DNA of 64,000 nucleotides from SHZI01 sp031409515 (GTDB lineage: Bacteria > Pseudomonadota > Gammaproteobacteria > Steroidobacterales > GCA-2729495). The notes below the pieces were generated by a model, which ran no database searches, had not been told where the DNA came from, and saw only the letters and a program-made list of their open reading frames with translations. The DNA lies in contig JANNXJ010000006.1 in NCBI GenBank assembly GCA_031409515.1, positions 25,265 through 89,264 on the forward strand, given 5' to 3'. Position numbers and translations under genes: made by a program. Below are positions 16,573 to 24,849 of the stretch, piece after piece (within the stretch, counting starts at the first letter, position 1; each line of letters begins with the position of its first letter).

Positions 16573-16998
16573 TCAGGTCCCCGCACATCGGGCCGCCGCA
16601 TTGCGAATGGCGCCGAGCATCGCGTGCAGGCCATTGCTCCGGGTCGGGCTCAGGTGCTGATCCAGGCCAATGGCCGCAATAAAGCCGGGGGGCGCCGCGA
16701 TGATCTCCCGGGCAGGTCGGCCGCTGTAAAGCCGCATCAGGATGGCAATCAGGCCCGACACAATCGCGGAATCGCTGATGGCCTGGAACTCGAGGTGCCC
16801 GCCCCTGGCGGTGGTCACCAGCCACACCTGGGACTGGCACCCCTTGATCTTGTGCTCCTCGGTTTTCTCAGCCTCGGGAAAGGCTGGGAGCTGGCGCCCC
16901 AGGTCGATAATGTACTGGTAGCGGTCCAGCCAGTTATCGAACAGGGCAAACTCTTCGACCAGCTCCTGCTCCGTGTCGACAATCGATGGCTTGTCCAT
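16573..16998 (-). CDS. sufE: SufE/CsdE-family cysteine desulfuration protein
   Basis: A 141-residue sulfur acceptor that takes persulfide from a cysteine desulfurase (SufS or CsdA) for iron-sulfur cluster assembly. The acceptor cysteine is C54 in KIKGCQSQVWL, the signature loop of the family, and the C-terminal helix SNGLHAMLGAIR is typical. No desulfurase gene is adjacent, so whether it serves SufS or CsdA is unknown. It starts 2 nt after the cysS stop and is probably co-transcribed with cysS. Confidence 0.93.
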   Translation of the reverse strand: MDKPSIVDTEQELVEEFALFDNWLDRYQYIIDLGRQLPAFPEAEKTEEHKIKGCQSQVWLVTTARGGHLEFQAISDSAIVSGLIAILMRLYSGRPAREIIAAPPGFIAAIGLDQHLSPTRSNGLHAMLGAIRNAAARCAGT

Positions 16999-17000
16999 CG

Positions 17001-18392
17001 TCAGCTCGCTGTGCGCCGCCAGCGCGTACCCTCCGGACCATCCAGGATGATGATGCCGGCGGCAACCAGTTCATCGCGAATACGGTCCGCCGCAGCGAAG
17101 TCCCTGTTCTTGCGCGCCGCCAGTCGCTCGGCGAGCAGTGCCTCGACGGCCTCGGCAGACAGGCCATCGGTTTTGCTGCCCTGGAGCCACTCATCAGGCT
17201 CCGCGCCGAGCAGGCCAAGCAGGTTGCCGCTGGCCCGCAGCCGGGCAGCGAGGCTAAGGCGCTCAGCAGGGTCCTCGGAGCGATTGATATGCCGGGCCAG
17301 GTCAAAGAGCACGGCAAGGGCCTTGGGCGTGTTGAGATCGTCGTCGAGGGCAGCAATAAAGTCCGTGTCCGCCTCCTCGCCCGCAACAATCTGCGGGGAA
17401 TCTGCCTGATAGGCCACTTCGTGGAGTGCGCCATAGAGCCGGTCGAGCTTGCGCTTGGCGTCGGGCAGGACCTCGCCTGTCCAGTCGAGGGGTTGCCGGT
17501 AGTGGGCCGACAACAGGGCCAGCCGGATCGCCTCCCCCGTGGCTTCCTTCAGCAGGTTGTGGACCTGCAGCACATTGCCCAGCGACTTGGACATCTTGGT
17601 GTGGTCCACATTCACGAACCCGTTGTGGAGCCAGTAGCGCGCGAACAGCTCGCCGCCATGGGCGCAGGTGCTCTGGGCCATCTCGTTCTCATGATGGGGG
17701 AAAATCAGATCGTTGCCGCCGCCGTGAATATCGATCGTGAGCCCCAGATGCCGGGCCACCATGGCGGAACATTCAATATGCCAGCCCGGCCGGCCCCGGC
17801 CCCAGGGGCTGTCCCAGCCCGGCAGCTCCGGGGTGGATGGCTTCCACAGGACGAAGTCCCCGGCATCCTCCTTGTAGGGGGCAACTTCGACGCGGGCGCC
17901 GGCGAGCAGATCCCGCCGGTCCCGTCCCGACAGCGCCCCGTAGTCCGCATAGGACCGCACCCGAAACAGCACGTGCCCTTCCGCGACGTAGGCATGGCCG
18001 CCGTCGATCAACGCGCTGATCATCGCGATGATGTCCGGCACGTGCTCCGTGGCCAGAGGTTCCAGATCCGGTGGCGCGACACCGAGCCCCGCCATGTCCT
18101 CCCGATACACCGCGGTGAACCGGGCAGCGATCTCGCCGATGGGAATACCCTGCTCGGCCGCGGCCTTGTTGATCTTGTCGTCTATGTCCGTGATGTTCCG
18201 GGCATAAGTGAGCTTAAAGCGGGTGCGCAGCAGGCGCGCCAGCACGTCGAAGACGACCGCAGGCCGGGCGTTGCCGATATGCGGATAGCTGTAGACCGTG
18301 GGCCCGCAGACGTACATCGTCACCCGTCCGTCCTGCAGCGGGACGAAGGGCTCCTTCTGGCGGGTCCGGGTGTTGTAAAGCGTCAGGGACAT
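17001..18392 (-). CDS. cysS: Cysteinyl-tRNA synthetase
   Basis: Class I aminoacyl-tRNA synthetase of 463 residues (E. coli 461). The N terminus MSLTLYNTRTRQKEPF is typical; the zinc cysteine is in VCGPTVYS, the HIGH motif reads HIGN, HIECSAM carries another zinc ligand, and KMSKS is present in HTKMSKSLGN. Complete and ordinary. It is divergent from hisI, with a 41-bp intergenic region where a palindromic GCTATAATAGC gives -10-like boxes on both strands. Confidence 0.97.
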   Translation of the reverse strand: MSLTLYNTRTRQKEPFVPLQDGRVTMYVCGPTVYSYPHIGNARPAVVFDVLARLLRTRFKLTYARNITDIDDKINKAAAEQGIPIGEIAARFTAVYREDMAGLGVAPPDLEPLATEHVPDIIAMISALIDGGHAYVAEGHVLFRVRSYADYGALSGRDRRDLLAGARVEVAPYKEDAGDFVLWKPSTPELPGWDSPWGRGRPGWHIECSAMVARHLGLTIDIHGGGNDLIFPHHENEMAQSTCAHGGELFARYWLHNGFVNVDHTKMSKSLGNVLQVHNLLKEATGEAIRLALLSAHYRQPLDWTGEVLPDAKRKLDRLYGALHEVAYQADSPQIVAGEEADTDFIAALDDDLNTPKALAVLFDLARHINRSEDPAERLSLAARLRASGNLLGLLGAEPDEWLQGSKTDGLSAEAVEALLAERLAARKNRDFAAADRIRDELVAAGIIILDGPEGTRWRRTAS

Positions 18393-18416
18393 AGGGGGGC
18401 AAGGCTGGACGGGGCC

Positions 18417-18427
18417 GCTATAATAGC
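18417..18427. promoter_or_regulatory. Palindromic overlapping -10 boxes of hisI and cysS
   Basis: GCTATAATAGC reads TATAAT toward hisI (18419-18424, 9 nt before the hisI ATG) and TATTAT toward cysS (about 24 nt before its start). RNA polymerase bound for one gene would exclude the other. No clear -35 boxes are visible. Confidence 0.5.
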
Positions 18428-18433
18428 GCCCGC

Positions 18434-18922
18434 ATGGATCCCAACCGAATTTTCGCGCAGCGCCTCACCATCGAGCAGGTGGAGGAAGGGCATGAACTGG
18501 CCCCCAAGTTCGATGCCCAGGGCCTGATCGCCGCTGTGACCACCGACTTCACCAGCGGCGAGCTGTTGATGGTGGGTTACATGAACGCCGAGGCGCTTCG
18601 CCGCACCATCGAGACTGGGGAGGCCCATTATTTCAGCAGGAGCCGACAGGCCCTGTGGCACAAGGGCGCCACCAGCGGGCTCGTCCAGAAGATTCGGGAG
18701 CTCCTGATCGATGACGATCAGGATTGCGTCTGGCTCCGCGTTGATATCACCGGTGGAGCCAGTTGCCACGTGGGTTACCGCAGCTGCTTCTACCGGCAGG
18801 TACCGGTGGGGTCAGCGGCGCAGACGGCCGACGGTCCCCTGCCCCTGACCTTCACGGAGACCGAGAAAGTCTTTGATCCCGAGATTGTCTACCGGGGTCA
18901 GCCAAACCCAACCAAGCTGTAG
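18434..18922 (+). CDS. hisI: Phosphoribosyl-AMP cyclohydrolase
   Basis: Third step of histidine synthesis, opening the purine ring of phosphoribosyl-AMP. The 162-residue protein is the stand-alone cyclohydrolase without the HisE domain. GYMNAEAL, the SRSRQALWHKGATSG signature and the zinc ligands in CVWLRVD and ASCHVGYRSCFYR are all present. It is isolated from other his genes. The TAG stop codon lies within the left arm of a REP-like inverted repeat. A TATAAT box ends 9 nt before the ATG. Confidence 0.95.
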   Translation: MDPNRIFAQRLTIEQVEEGHELAPKFDAQGLIAAVTTDFTSGELLMVGYMNAEALRRTIETGEAHYFSRSRQALWHKGATSGLVQKIRELLIDDDQDCVWLRVDITGGASCHVGYRSCFYRQVPVGSAAQTADGPLPLTFTETEKVFDPEIVYRGQPNPTKL

Positions 18923-18979
18923 GAGTGCCTTTAGGCGCGACCTTGCTTGCCGGAGTCGCGCCTAAAGGCGCTCCTACAG
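18917..18979. repeat. REP doublet (REPIN-like): two inverted GTAG-headed palindromic units
   Basis: Two 25-bp arms (18917-18941 and 18955-18979) are inverted copies with a single mismatch, around a 13-nt spacer. Each unit has a GTAG head, then GAG and its own small hairpin (GCGCC-TTTA-GGCGC in the right unit). This is the organisation of REP elements mobilised by RAYT transposases in gammaproteobacteria. The element fills the gap between convergent hisI and the MAPEG gene and supplies both stop codons. The full cruciform could also terminate transcription both ways. No RAYT gene and no second copy were seen in the window. Confidence 0.8.
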
Positions 18980-19354
18980 GCTCAGTATCGCTCCGACCAG
19001 AGCGCCCAGCGCCAGAATCACGTTGGGCAGGTACGAGAGGCCAAAGCCCGCAAAACGCTTCTTGGGATCCGCGACGTAGCCCGTCAGGTACAGGGCCCGG
19101 CCCACCACAAACAGCACGCCCAGACCGGCGGCCCACAGGCTGCTGACGTAAAGCCCGAAGAGCCACACGGACGGGACGAACACGATGAGCTGTTCCAGGG
19201 TGTTCTGCTGCACCCGAAAGTAGCGCTCGAAGACCGGGTGGCCCGTCGTGGCCGGCGGCTGGACGTTGCACCGGACCCGGGCGCGGCCGACCAGCAGGCC
19301 AAACACGAGGAACTCGATGAGGGCCAGCGCAATAACTGCAGCAACCAGAGCCAT
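18974..19354 (-). CDS. MAPEG-family membrane protein
   Basis: A 126-residue protein with four predicted transmembrane helices and the MAPEG signature FERYFRVQQNTLEQL. MAPEG proteins include microsomal glutathione S-transferases and related membrane enzymes; bacterial members are mostly uncharacterised, so the substrate is unknown. A GGGAGAAG ribosome-binding site precedes the ATG at 19354. Its TAG stop lies inside the right arm of the REP-like repeat. Immediately upstream is mtgA, in the same direction. Confidence 0.88.
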   Translation of the reverse strand: MALVAAVIALALIEFLVFGLLVGRARVRCNVQPPATTGHPVFERYFRVQQNTLEQLIVFVPSVWLFGLYVSSLWAAGLGVLFVVGRALYLTGYVADPKKRFAGFGLSYLPNVILALGALVGAILSL

Positions 19355-19392
19355 GGACTTCTCCCGACGAAAACTCGGCTCAGCCTAGCCTG

Positions 19393-20112
19393 TCACGGCC
19401 GGCTGGACCAGCGGGCCGCGGGCAGCTCGTCCCCGAGTCGCCCTGCCTGGCGTTGAATCCAGGCCTGACGGCGCGTCGTGTAGCGGGACGGATTGCGGAC
19501 GCGATAGACGTTGGGACTGGGCAACACTGCTGCCAGGAGAGCAGCTTCAGCAGCGCTCAGCGTTGCCGCGGGCTGGCGAAAGTACAGCTGGCTCGCCGCT
19601 TCGACGCCAAAGACATGCGGTCCGAACTGGGCAGTGTTGAGATAGACCTCAAGGATGCGCTCCTTCGGCCAGAGCAGCTCTACCCACACCGTAAACCACG
19701 CCTCCAGCCCCTTGCGGAACCAGCTCCTGGCAGGCCACAGCCAGAGATTTTTGGCCACCTGCTGACTGATCGTAGACGCGCCCCGGAGCTGCCTGCTCTG
19801 GCCATTGCGCTTCCAGACCTTCCGGATCGACTCGACATCAAACCCGGGGTGCGAGAAGAACTTCTGATCCTCGGCAGCAAGAGCCGCCAGCGCCGCCCGC
19901 CGGCTGATCTTCTGGCGGGGTACCCAGGCGTAGTGCACGGTGGCGCCAAAGCTGCGCTGCTCCACCCAGTTCTGCACCATGAAACTGGAGGTCAGGGGGT
20001 GCAGCCAGCGCACCGGGAGTACGAGCAGCAGCGTCAGGAGGACCCACGCCACGAGGGCGCGCCAGCCAAAGCGCAGCAGTCGACGCGGGAGTGAGCGACC
20101 TGTCGCAGCCAC
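19393..20112 (-). CDS. mtgA: Monofunctional biosynthetic peptidoglycan transglycosylase
   Basis: Inner-membrane glycosyltransferase that polymerises lipid II glycan strands. The 239-residue product (E. coli 242) has one N-terminal membrane anchor (about 17-35) and the GT51 motifs: AAEDQKFFSHPGFD with the catalytic glutamate, GASTISQQVAKNL, and KERILEVYLN. No transpeptidase domain is present. It lies 20 nt downstream of lptE; the pairing of two envelope genes is not the usual lptE-holA arrangement. Confidence 0.95.
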   Translation of the reverse strand: MAATGRSLPRRLLRFGWRALVAWVLLTLLLVLPVRWLHPLTSSFMVQNWVEQRSFGATVHYAWVPRQKISRRAALAALAAEDQKFFSHPGFDVESIRKVWKRNGQSRQLRGASTISQQVAKNLWLWPARSWFRKGLEAWFTVWVELLWPKERILEVYLNTAQFGPHVFGVEAASQLYFRQPAATLSAAEAALLAAVLPSPNVYRVRNPSRYTTRRQAWIQRQAGRLGDELPAARWSSRP

Positions 20113-20132
20113 AAGGGGCGGCTCGCGCCGGC

Positions 20133-20630
20133 TCAGCGCACGGCCGTGAGGCGGAGGGTAACGAGGCCCACCAGGTCACTGGCAATCGCCTGGCGGATGC
20201 TCTCTTCCTCCCGGTCCTTGCCCAGCACCTCGGTCTCGTCATAGGCATAGTCTCGCGACAGCAGGAGCTGCTCCACGGGCACCACTTCGACCCCGTCCAC
20301 ATCCACGGCAAAGCGCACACGGTAGAACACCTCGTACTCAACCGGGACATTGCGGCCGGACACGGCCAGCAGACGACGACCCGTATCGTCGGTCAGGACC
20401 TTGACGACGGTGCGGGCCTCTGCCGGATCAGCGGTGAGTGTGACCCCGCTCCGGCGCAGCTTCGACACCAGATCGCGGTAGAAGGGGCTGTAGCGATCGG
20501 CGGCAGCGATATGAATCACGTCCATCTGGGGGGGAAGCTCAGGCGTGGTGCGAAACTTGAAGCCGCAGCCGGCCAGAACCAGGACAAGGGCTGCCAGGAG
20601 CCCGCCGGAAAGCCTCCTAGACGACCACAT
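20133..20630 (-). CDS. lptE: LPS-assembly lipoprotein LptE
   Basis: Outer-membrane lipoprotein that plugs the LptD barrel during LPS export. The 165-residue product has a lipoprotein signal (lipobox LAGC, cysteine at about 22 from the chosen start) followed by the LptE-like GFKFR and DYAYDETEVLGKDREEE segments. I use the ATG at 20630, preceded by GGAAGG; a TTG two codons upstream is possible. It overlaps the leuS end by 14 bp, the conserved leuS-lptE arrangement, which strongly supports the assignment of this fast-evolving protein. Confidence 0.92.
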   Translation of the reverse strand: MWSSRRLSGGLLAALVLVLAGCGFKFRTTPELPPQMDVIHIAAADRYSPFYRDLVSKLRRSGVTLTADPAEARTVVKVLTDDTGRRLLAVSGRNVPVEYEVFYRVRFAVDVDGVEVVPVEQLLLSRDYAYDETEVLGKDREEESIRQAIASDLVGLVTLRLTAVR

Positions 20631-23247
20631 TAACAAGCCTTCCGGGAACTACGACGACCTTCCGGACCGCCTGATCGCCGACAAAACGCCGCACGTTTTC
20701 CTCCGCCAGAGCAGCGGTGCGCACCTCCTCCTCGGTCGCCGTAGCCGACACGGTAACCCGGCCGCGCACCTTGCCATTGACCTGCACGACTATTTCCTGG
20801 GTGTCAGCGACCAGCGCGGCAGGGTCCGGCCGGGGCCAGGGCTGATCGATGATGGCCCCACTGTGGCCGAGCACATTCCAGAGCCGATGACAGATGTGGG
20901 GCACGATTGGCGAGAGCATGAGCACCATCAGGCCAAGCCCCTCCTGAAGCACCGCCCTGTCGGCCGGCGTGCGCGTCTCAGCCCGGGTAATCGCGTTCAG
21001 CAACTCCATCACGGCAGCGATTGCGGTATTGAAGGTGCGGCGCCGACCGATATCGTCGGACACTTTGGCCAGCGTCTGGTGTACCTGGCGGCGCAGCGCC
21101 TTCTGGGCCCCATCCAGGCTGGCTGGCACGATGGCGCTCGCGGGCCCGCCAGCGACGTGGGCGTGAACAGCTTTCCAGATGCGCTTCAGGAAGCGGGACG
21201 CACCCTGCATTGCCTCGTCCGACCACTCCAGCGTCTGTTCGGGCGGGGCCGTGAACATGGTGAACAACCGGGCCGTATCGGCCCCCAGGGTATCCACCAG
21301 GGCCTGGGGATCGACGCCGTTGTTCTTTGACTTCGACATGGTGCCAACCCCACCGGCTTCGACGGGGAGCCCATCTGCCAGGAGCACCGCGGTTCTCCCT
21401 CCGTGACCGTCTTCCCGCTCCTCCACCTCCGTCGGATTGAAGTAGACGATGCGGCCTGCTTCAGCCTTCCGGAAGTAGATGCCGTTGAGCACCATCCCCT
21501 GGGTCAGCAGCCTGGAAAACGGCTCGTCCAGCTTCACCTGGCCAAGATCCCGCATGACTCGCGTCCAGAACCGGGAGTAGAGCAGGTGCAGGATGGCGTG
21601 CTCGATGCCCCCGATGTACTGGTCCACGGGCAACCAGTACTTCACCCGCTCATCCACCATGGCCTGCCCGTTATCGACAGAGGCGAAGCGCAGGAAGTAC
21701 CAGGACGAATCGACGAAGGTATCCATGGTGTCGGTTTCGCGACGGGCGGGACTGCCGCACCGGGGGCACGTGCACCGGAGGAAATCGTCGCGCTTGCGGA
21801 GTGGGTTGCCGCTGCCATCCGGGACACAGTCCACGGGCAGCACGACTGGCAGCTGATCATCCGGGACCGGCACCGCGCCGCAGGCTGAGCAGTGGATGAT
21901 GGGAATGGGAGTGCCCCAGTACCTCTGCCGGGAGATTCCCCAGTCCCGCAGACGGAACTGTATGCGCCTGCGCCCGAGGCCCTTCTTCTCGAGCGCAGCC
22001 GCGATGGCGGCCACTGCCTCGCCAGACTCAAGACCATTAAAACTGCCGGAGTTTGTGGTGATGCCGGGCTCGGCGTAAGCGTCCTGCCAGGGTGCAAGGG
22101 TCTCTGCGTACGTACCGGCCTTCGACCGGATTACACAGCGGACCGGCAGGCCATACTTCCCGGCAAACTCGAAGTCCCGCTCGTCGTGAGCGGGCACCGC
22201 CATGACGGCACCCTCGCCGTAGGCCATTAGTACATAGTTGGCCACCCATACTTCCAGCGGCAGACCGGACAAGGGGTGCAGCACGTAGAGCCCCGTGGCC
22301 ATGCCCCGTTTCTCGGCAGTGGCAATGTCGGCCTCCATGACGCTGCCACGCTTGCACTCGTCGACGAACGCAGCGAGCCGGGGGTTCAACCGGGCCGCCG
22401 CCGTGGCCAGCGGGTGTTCGGCAGCTACCGCACAGTAGGTCGCGCCGAGAAGCGTGTCTGCGCGGGTCGTAAACACCTTGAGAGCGCCGTCAGCGCCGAC
22501 CGCTTCGCGCGCCGACGTGTCAAACGGAAAGGCGATCTCCACGCCCTCGCTCCGTCCGATCCAGTTGGCCTGCATCAGGCGCACCCGCTCCGGCCAGTCC
22601 TGGAGAGTGCCCAGCGCCTCGAGCAGCTCGTCTGCATAGGCGGTGATCCGCATGTAGTACATGGGGATCTCGCGCTTCTCTATGACAGCACCGGTGCGCC
22701 AGCCACGGCCATCGACGACCTGCTCGTTGGCAAGGACGGTCTGGTCGACCGGATCCCAGTTGACCGTGCCCGTCGTCTGGTAGACGAGCCCTTTCTCCAG
22801 CAAACGAAGAAAGAACCACTGGTTCCAGCGGTAGTAGTCTGGCTCACAGGTAGCCAGCTCACGACTCCAGTCGATGCCGAAGCCGAGTGACTGGAGCTGC
22901 CGCCGCATATAGGCGATGTTGTCGTGGGTCCACGCGGCGGGGGCCACGCCCTTGGCCATGGCGGCGTTCTCCGCCGGCAAGCCGAAGGCGTCCCAGCCCA
23001 TGGGCTGCAACACGTTTCGCCCCAGCATGCGCTGGTGCCGGGCAATCACGTCACCGATGGTGTAATTGCGCACGTGGCCCATGTGCAGCCGCCCGCTCGG
23101 GTACGGAAACATGGAGAGGCAATAGAATTTCTCGCGAGCCGGGTCCTCGACAGCCTTGAAGCTGTCGTGGTCGGACCACCAGCCCTGGGCTTCGGCTTCA
23201 ACCGCCTGCGGGTTGTACTCGGGCAGGCTGTGGGACAAATCGGTCAC
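20617..23247 (-). CDS. leuS: Leucyl-tRNA synthetase
   Basis: Class I synthetase of 876 residues from GTG 23247 (E. coli 860). The HIGH motif appears in FPYPSGRLHMGHVRNY, the KMSKS motif as MSKSKNNG, and the large CP1 editing domain is present with its FTTRADTLLGATY stretch. The frame is open 52 codons further upstream, but those residues are unlike any LeuS. The GTG codon leading into TDLSHSLPEYNPQ fits the family start, although its ribosome-binding site is poor, so the exact start is uncertain. Followed by lptE with a 14-bp overlap. Confidence 0.95.
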   Translation of the reverse strand: MTDLSHSLPEYNPQAVEAEAQGWWSDHDSFKAVEDPAREKFYCLSMFPYPSGRLHMGHVRNYTIGDVIARHQRMLGRNVLQPMGWDAFGLPAENAAMAKGVAPAAWTHDNIAYMRRQLQSLGFGIDWSRELATCEPDYYRWNQWFFLRLLEKGLVYQTTGTVNWDPVDQTVLANEQVVDGRGWRTGAVIEKREIPMYYMRITAYADELLEALGTLQDWPERVRLMQANWIGRSEGVEIAFPFDTSAREAVGADGALKVFTTRADTLLGATYCAVAAEHPLATAAARLNPRLAAFVDECKRGSVMEADIATAEKRGMATGLYVLHPLSGLPLEVWVANYVLMAYGEGAVMAVPAHDERDFEFAGKYGLPVRCVIRSKAGTYAETLAPWQDAYAEPGITTNSGSFNGLESGEAVAAIAAALEKKGLGRRRIQFRLRDWGISRQRYWGTPIPIIHCSACGAVPVPDDQLPVVLPVDCVPDGSGNPLRKRDDFLRCTCPRCGSPARRETDTMDTFVDSSWYFLRFASVDNGQAMVDERVKYWLPVDQYIGGIEHAILHLLYSRFWTRVMRDLGQVKLDEPFSRLLTQGMVLNGIYFRKAEAGRIVYFNPTEVEEREDGHGGRTAVLLADGLPVEAGGVGTMSKSKNNGVDPQALVDTLGADTARLFTMFTAPPEQTLEWSDEAMQGASRFLKRIWKAVHAHVAGGPASAIVPASLDGAQKALRRQVHQTLAKVSDDIGRRRTFNTAIAAVMELLNAITRAETRTPADRAVLQEGLGLMVLMLSPIVPHICHRLWNVLGHSGAIIDQPWPRPDPAALVADTQEIVVQVNGKVRGRVTVSATATEEEVRTAALAEENVRRFVGDQAVRKVVVVPGRLVNVVV

Positions 23248-23311
23248 GACGCCAATCGCTATGCGCAGGTGAATTGGGGCCGCAAGGATACAACGCCTGC
23301 GGCCTTCCAGG

Positions 23312-24820
23312 TCATGGGGATGTCCGGACCACGAGCTGCCGGATCGGCGCCGCTCCGGCGAGCAGGAGGAGAATACAGACCGCCAGCACCGGCCCGTTGC
23401 CAAACCTTACCCAGGGGGTCGCCCCCTGCCGGGGCTGGACGGTGGCCGAAACCACGACCGCCTTGAACTGCGCGCCCTGCCGGACGAGGTTGCCGAGCGG
23501 GTCAATCACTGCAGTGATGCCCGTGTTCGTGCTCCGGAGCATGAAGCGGCCGGACTCCAGCGCCCGAAAGCGGGCCATCTGCAAGTGCTGGTGAGGCGCG
23601 ATGGAATCACCAAACCAGCCGTCGTTGCTGACGTTGATCAGGAGGCCGGCTTCGGGCAGAAAATCCCGGAGCTCGGTTCCAAAGGCGTCCTCGTAACAGA
23701 TGCTGGGGGCCAGGGCGACGCCCCGGGCCAGCAGGGGCCGCTGCCCATCGAGGCCTGGCGTGATATCGGTGTAGGGCAGGTTCATCAACCGCAGCACGTT
23801 GCGCACGAAATCCGGCACAGGAAAGTACTCGCCGAAGGGCACCAGATGGCGCTTGTGATACACACCAGTGCTGCCGCCGAGGGTCAGCAGCGAGTTCCGG
23901 AATTCACCGGTGCCAAAGTCGAAAGTGAGAATGCCGAGGACCAGCTCCTGCTGGCGGGCCTTCATGAGTTCCGTAAGGGCGCCCAGATACTCTTCCTCCT
24001 CGTGCGCCAGAGCGGGAATGGCGGCCTCAGGCCAGATAATAAGGTCGGCCTTGTCGAGTTCGAGAGTGAGGTTGCGAAACAGCGCTTTGGTGGTCTCCAG
24101 TTCTTCGAGCAGCCACTTGCGGTCCTGGGAGATGCCGCCCTGGACGAGAGCGACCTCCAGCGGCGCGCCGACGGGCGTGGTCCACTCCCGGCTGGTGAGC
24201 AGCGCGGTCAGCAGGGCGCCAACCGCCAGGACACTCAGCCCCGCAATGCGGCCACGCCGCGAACCCACCAGCAGCAGCGCCAGGGCACCCGCACCCAGCA
24301 CGACCAGCAGGCTGACGCCATGCACGCCCAGAACTGGCGCCCACGCGGCCAGGGGTCCGTCGATCTGGCCGTAGCCGAGGCTGAGCCAGGGAAAGCCACT
24401 GAACAACCAGCCGCGCAGCCACTCCACGCCGACCCAGGAGGCCGGCAACACGGCCAGGAACTGCCACACGGGGTACCCGGGCGAAACCAGTCCAGAGAGA
24501 TAGCCCCAGGCCGCCAGGTAGGCGGCCATCAGCAGTATCAGGGCCCCGCAGATCACGACGGCTAGCGGCGGTATGACGCCACCGAAATCGTGCACGCTGA
24601 TATAGAGCCAGTAGGTTCCGGTCGTGAACATGCCGAAACCAAACCAGAAACCCCGCAGAGCCCGCTCCCGCCCTGAAGCACCCTCCAGCAGCAGAAGCAT
24701 GACGGCGAGAAACAGCGGGGCCAGCCACCACAGGGCAAAAGGCGCGAAGCTGGGGGTCATGCCCGCGCCTGCGATGGCGGCAACAAAACGCCCGCGGGCT
24801 GTCAGTAAGTGACGAAGCAA
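23312..24820 (-). CDS. lnt: Apolipoprotein N-acyltransferase
   Basis: Adds the third acyl chain to the N-terminal cysteine of lipoproteins in the inner membrane. The 502-residue protein (E. coli 512) has several N-terminal transmembrane helices and a nitrilase domain whose triad is visible: glutamate in WPEAAIPA, lysine in KRHLVPFGEYFP and cysteine in CYEDAFG. The start is a TTG at 24820; no ATG or GTG fits the N terminus without losing the first membrane helix. It follows corC after 29 nt, the conserved corC-lnt order. Confidence 0.95.
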   Translation of the reverse strand: MLRHLLTARGRFVAAIAGAGMTPSFAPFALWWLAPLFLAVMLLLLEGASGRERALRGFWFGFGMFTTGTYWLYISVHDFGGVIPPLAVVICGALILLMAAYLAAWGYLSGLVSPGYPVWQFLAVLPASWVGVEWLRGWLFSGFPWLSLGYGQIDGPLAAWAPVLGVHGVSLLVVLGAGALALLLVGSRRGRIAGLSVLAVGALLTALLTSREWTTPVGAPLEVALVQGGISQDRKWLLEELETTKALFRNLTLELDKADLIIWPEAAIPALAHEEEEYLGALTELMKARQQELVLGILTFDFGTGEFRNSLLTLGGSTGVYHKRHLVPFGEYFPVPDFVRNVLRLMNLPYTDITPGLDGQRPLLARGVALAPSICYEDAFGTELRDFLPEAGLLINVSNDGWFGDSIAPHQHLQMARFRALESGRFMLRSTNTGITAVIDPLGNLVRQGAQFKAVVVSATVQPRQGATPWVRFGNGPVLAVCILLLLAGAAPIRQLVVRTSP

Positions 24821-24849
24821 CGGGGTCTGCGCAGTGTGCCGGGGTTAAG

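Noticed and set aside
16986..18527. 513-codon plus-strand frame opposite cysS
   Set aside because: Shadow of cysS; it also runs across the cysS-hisI promoters and into the hisI start.
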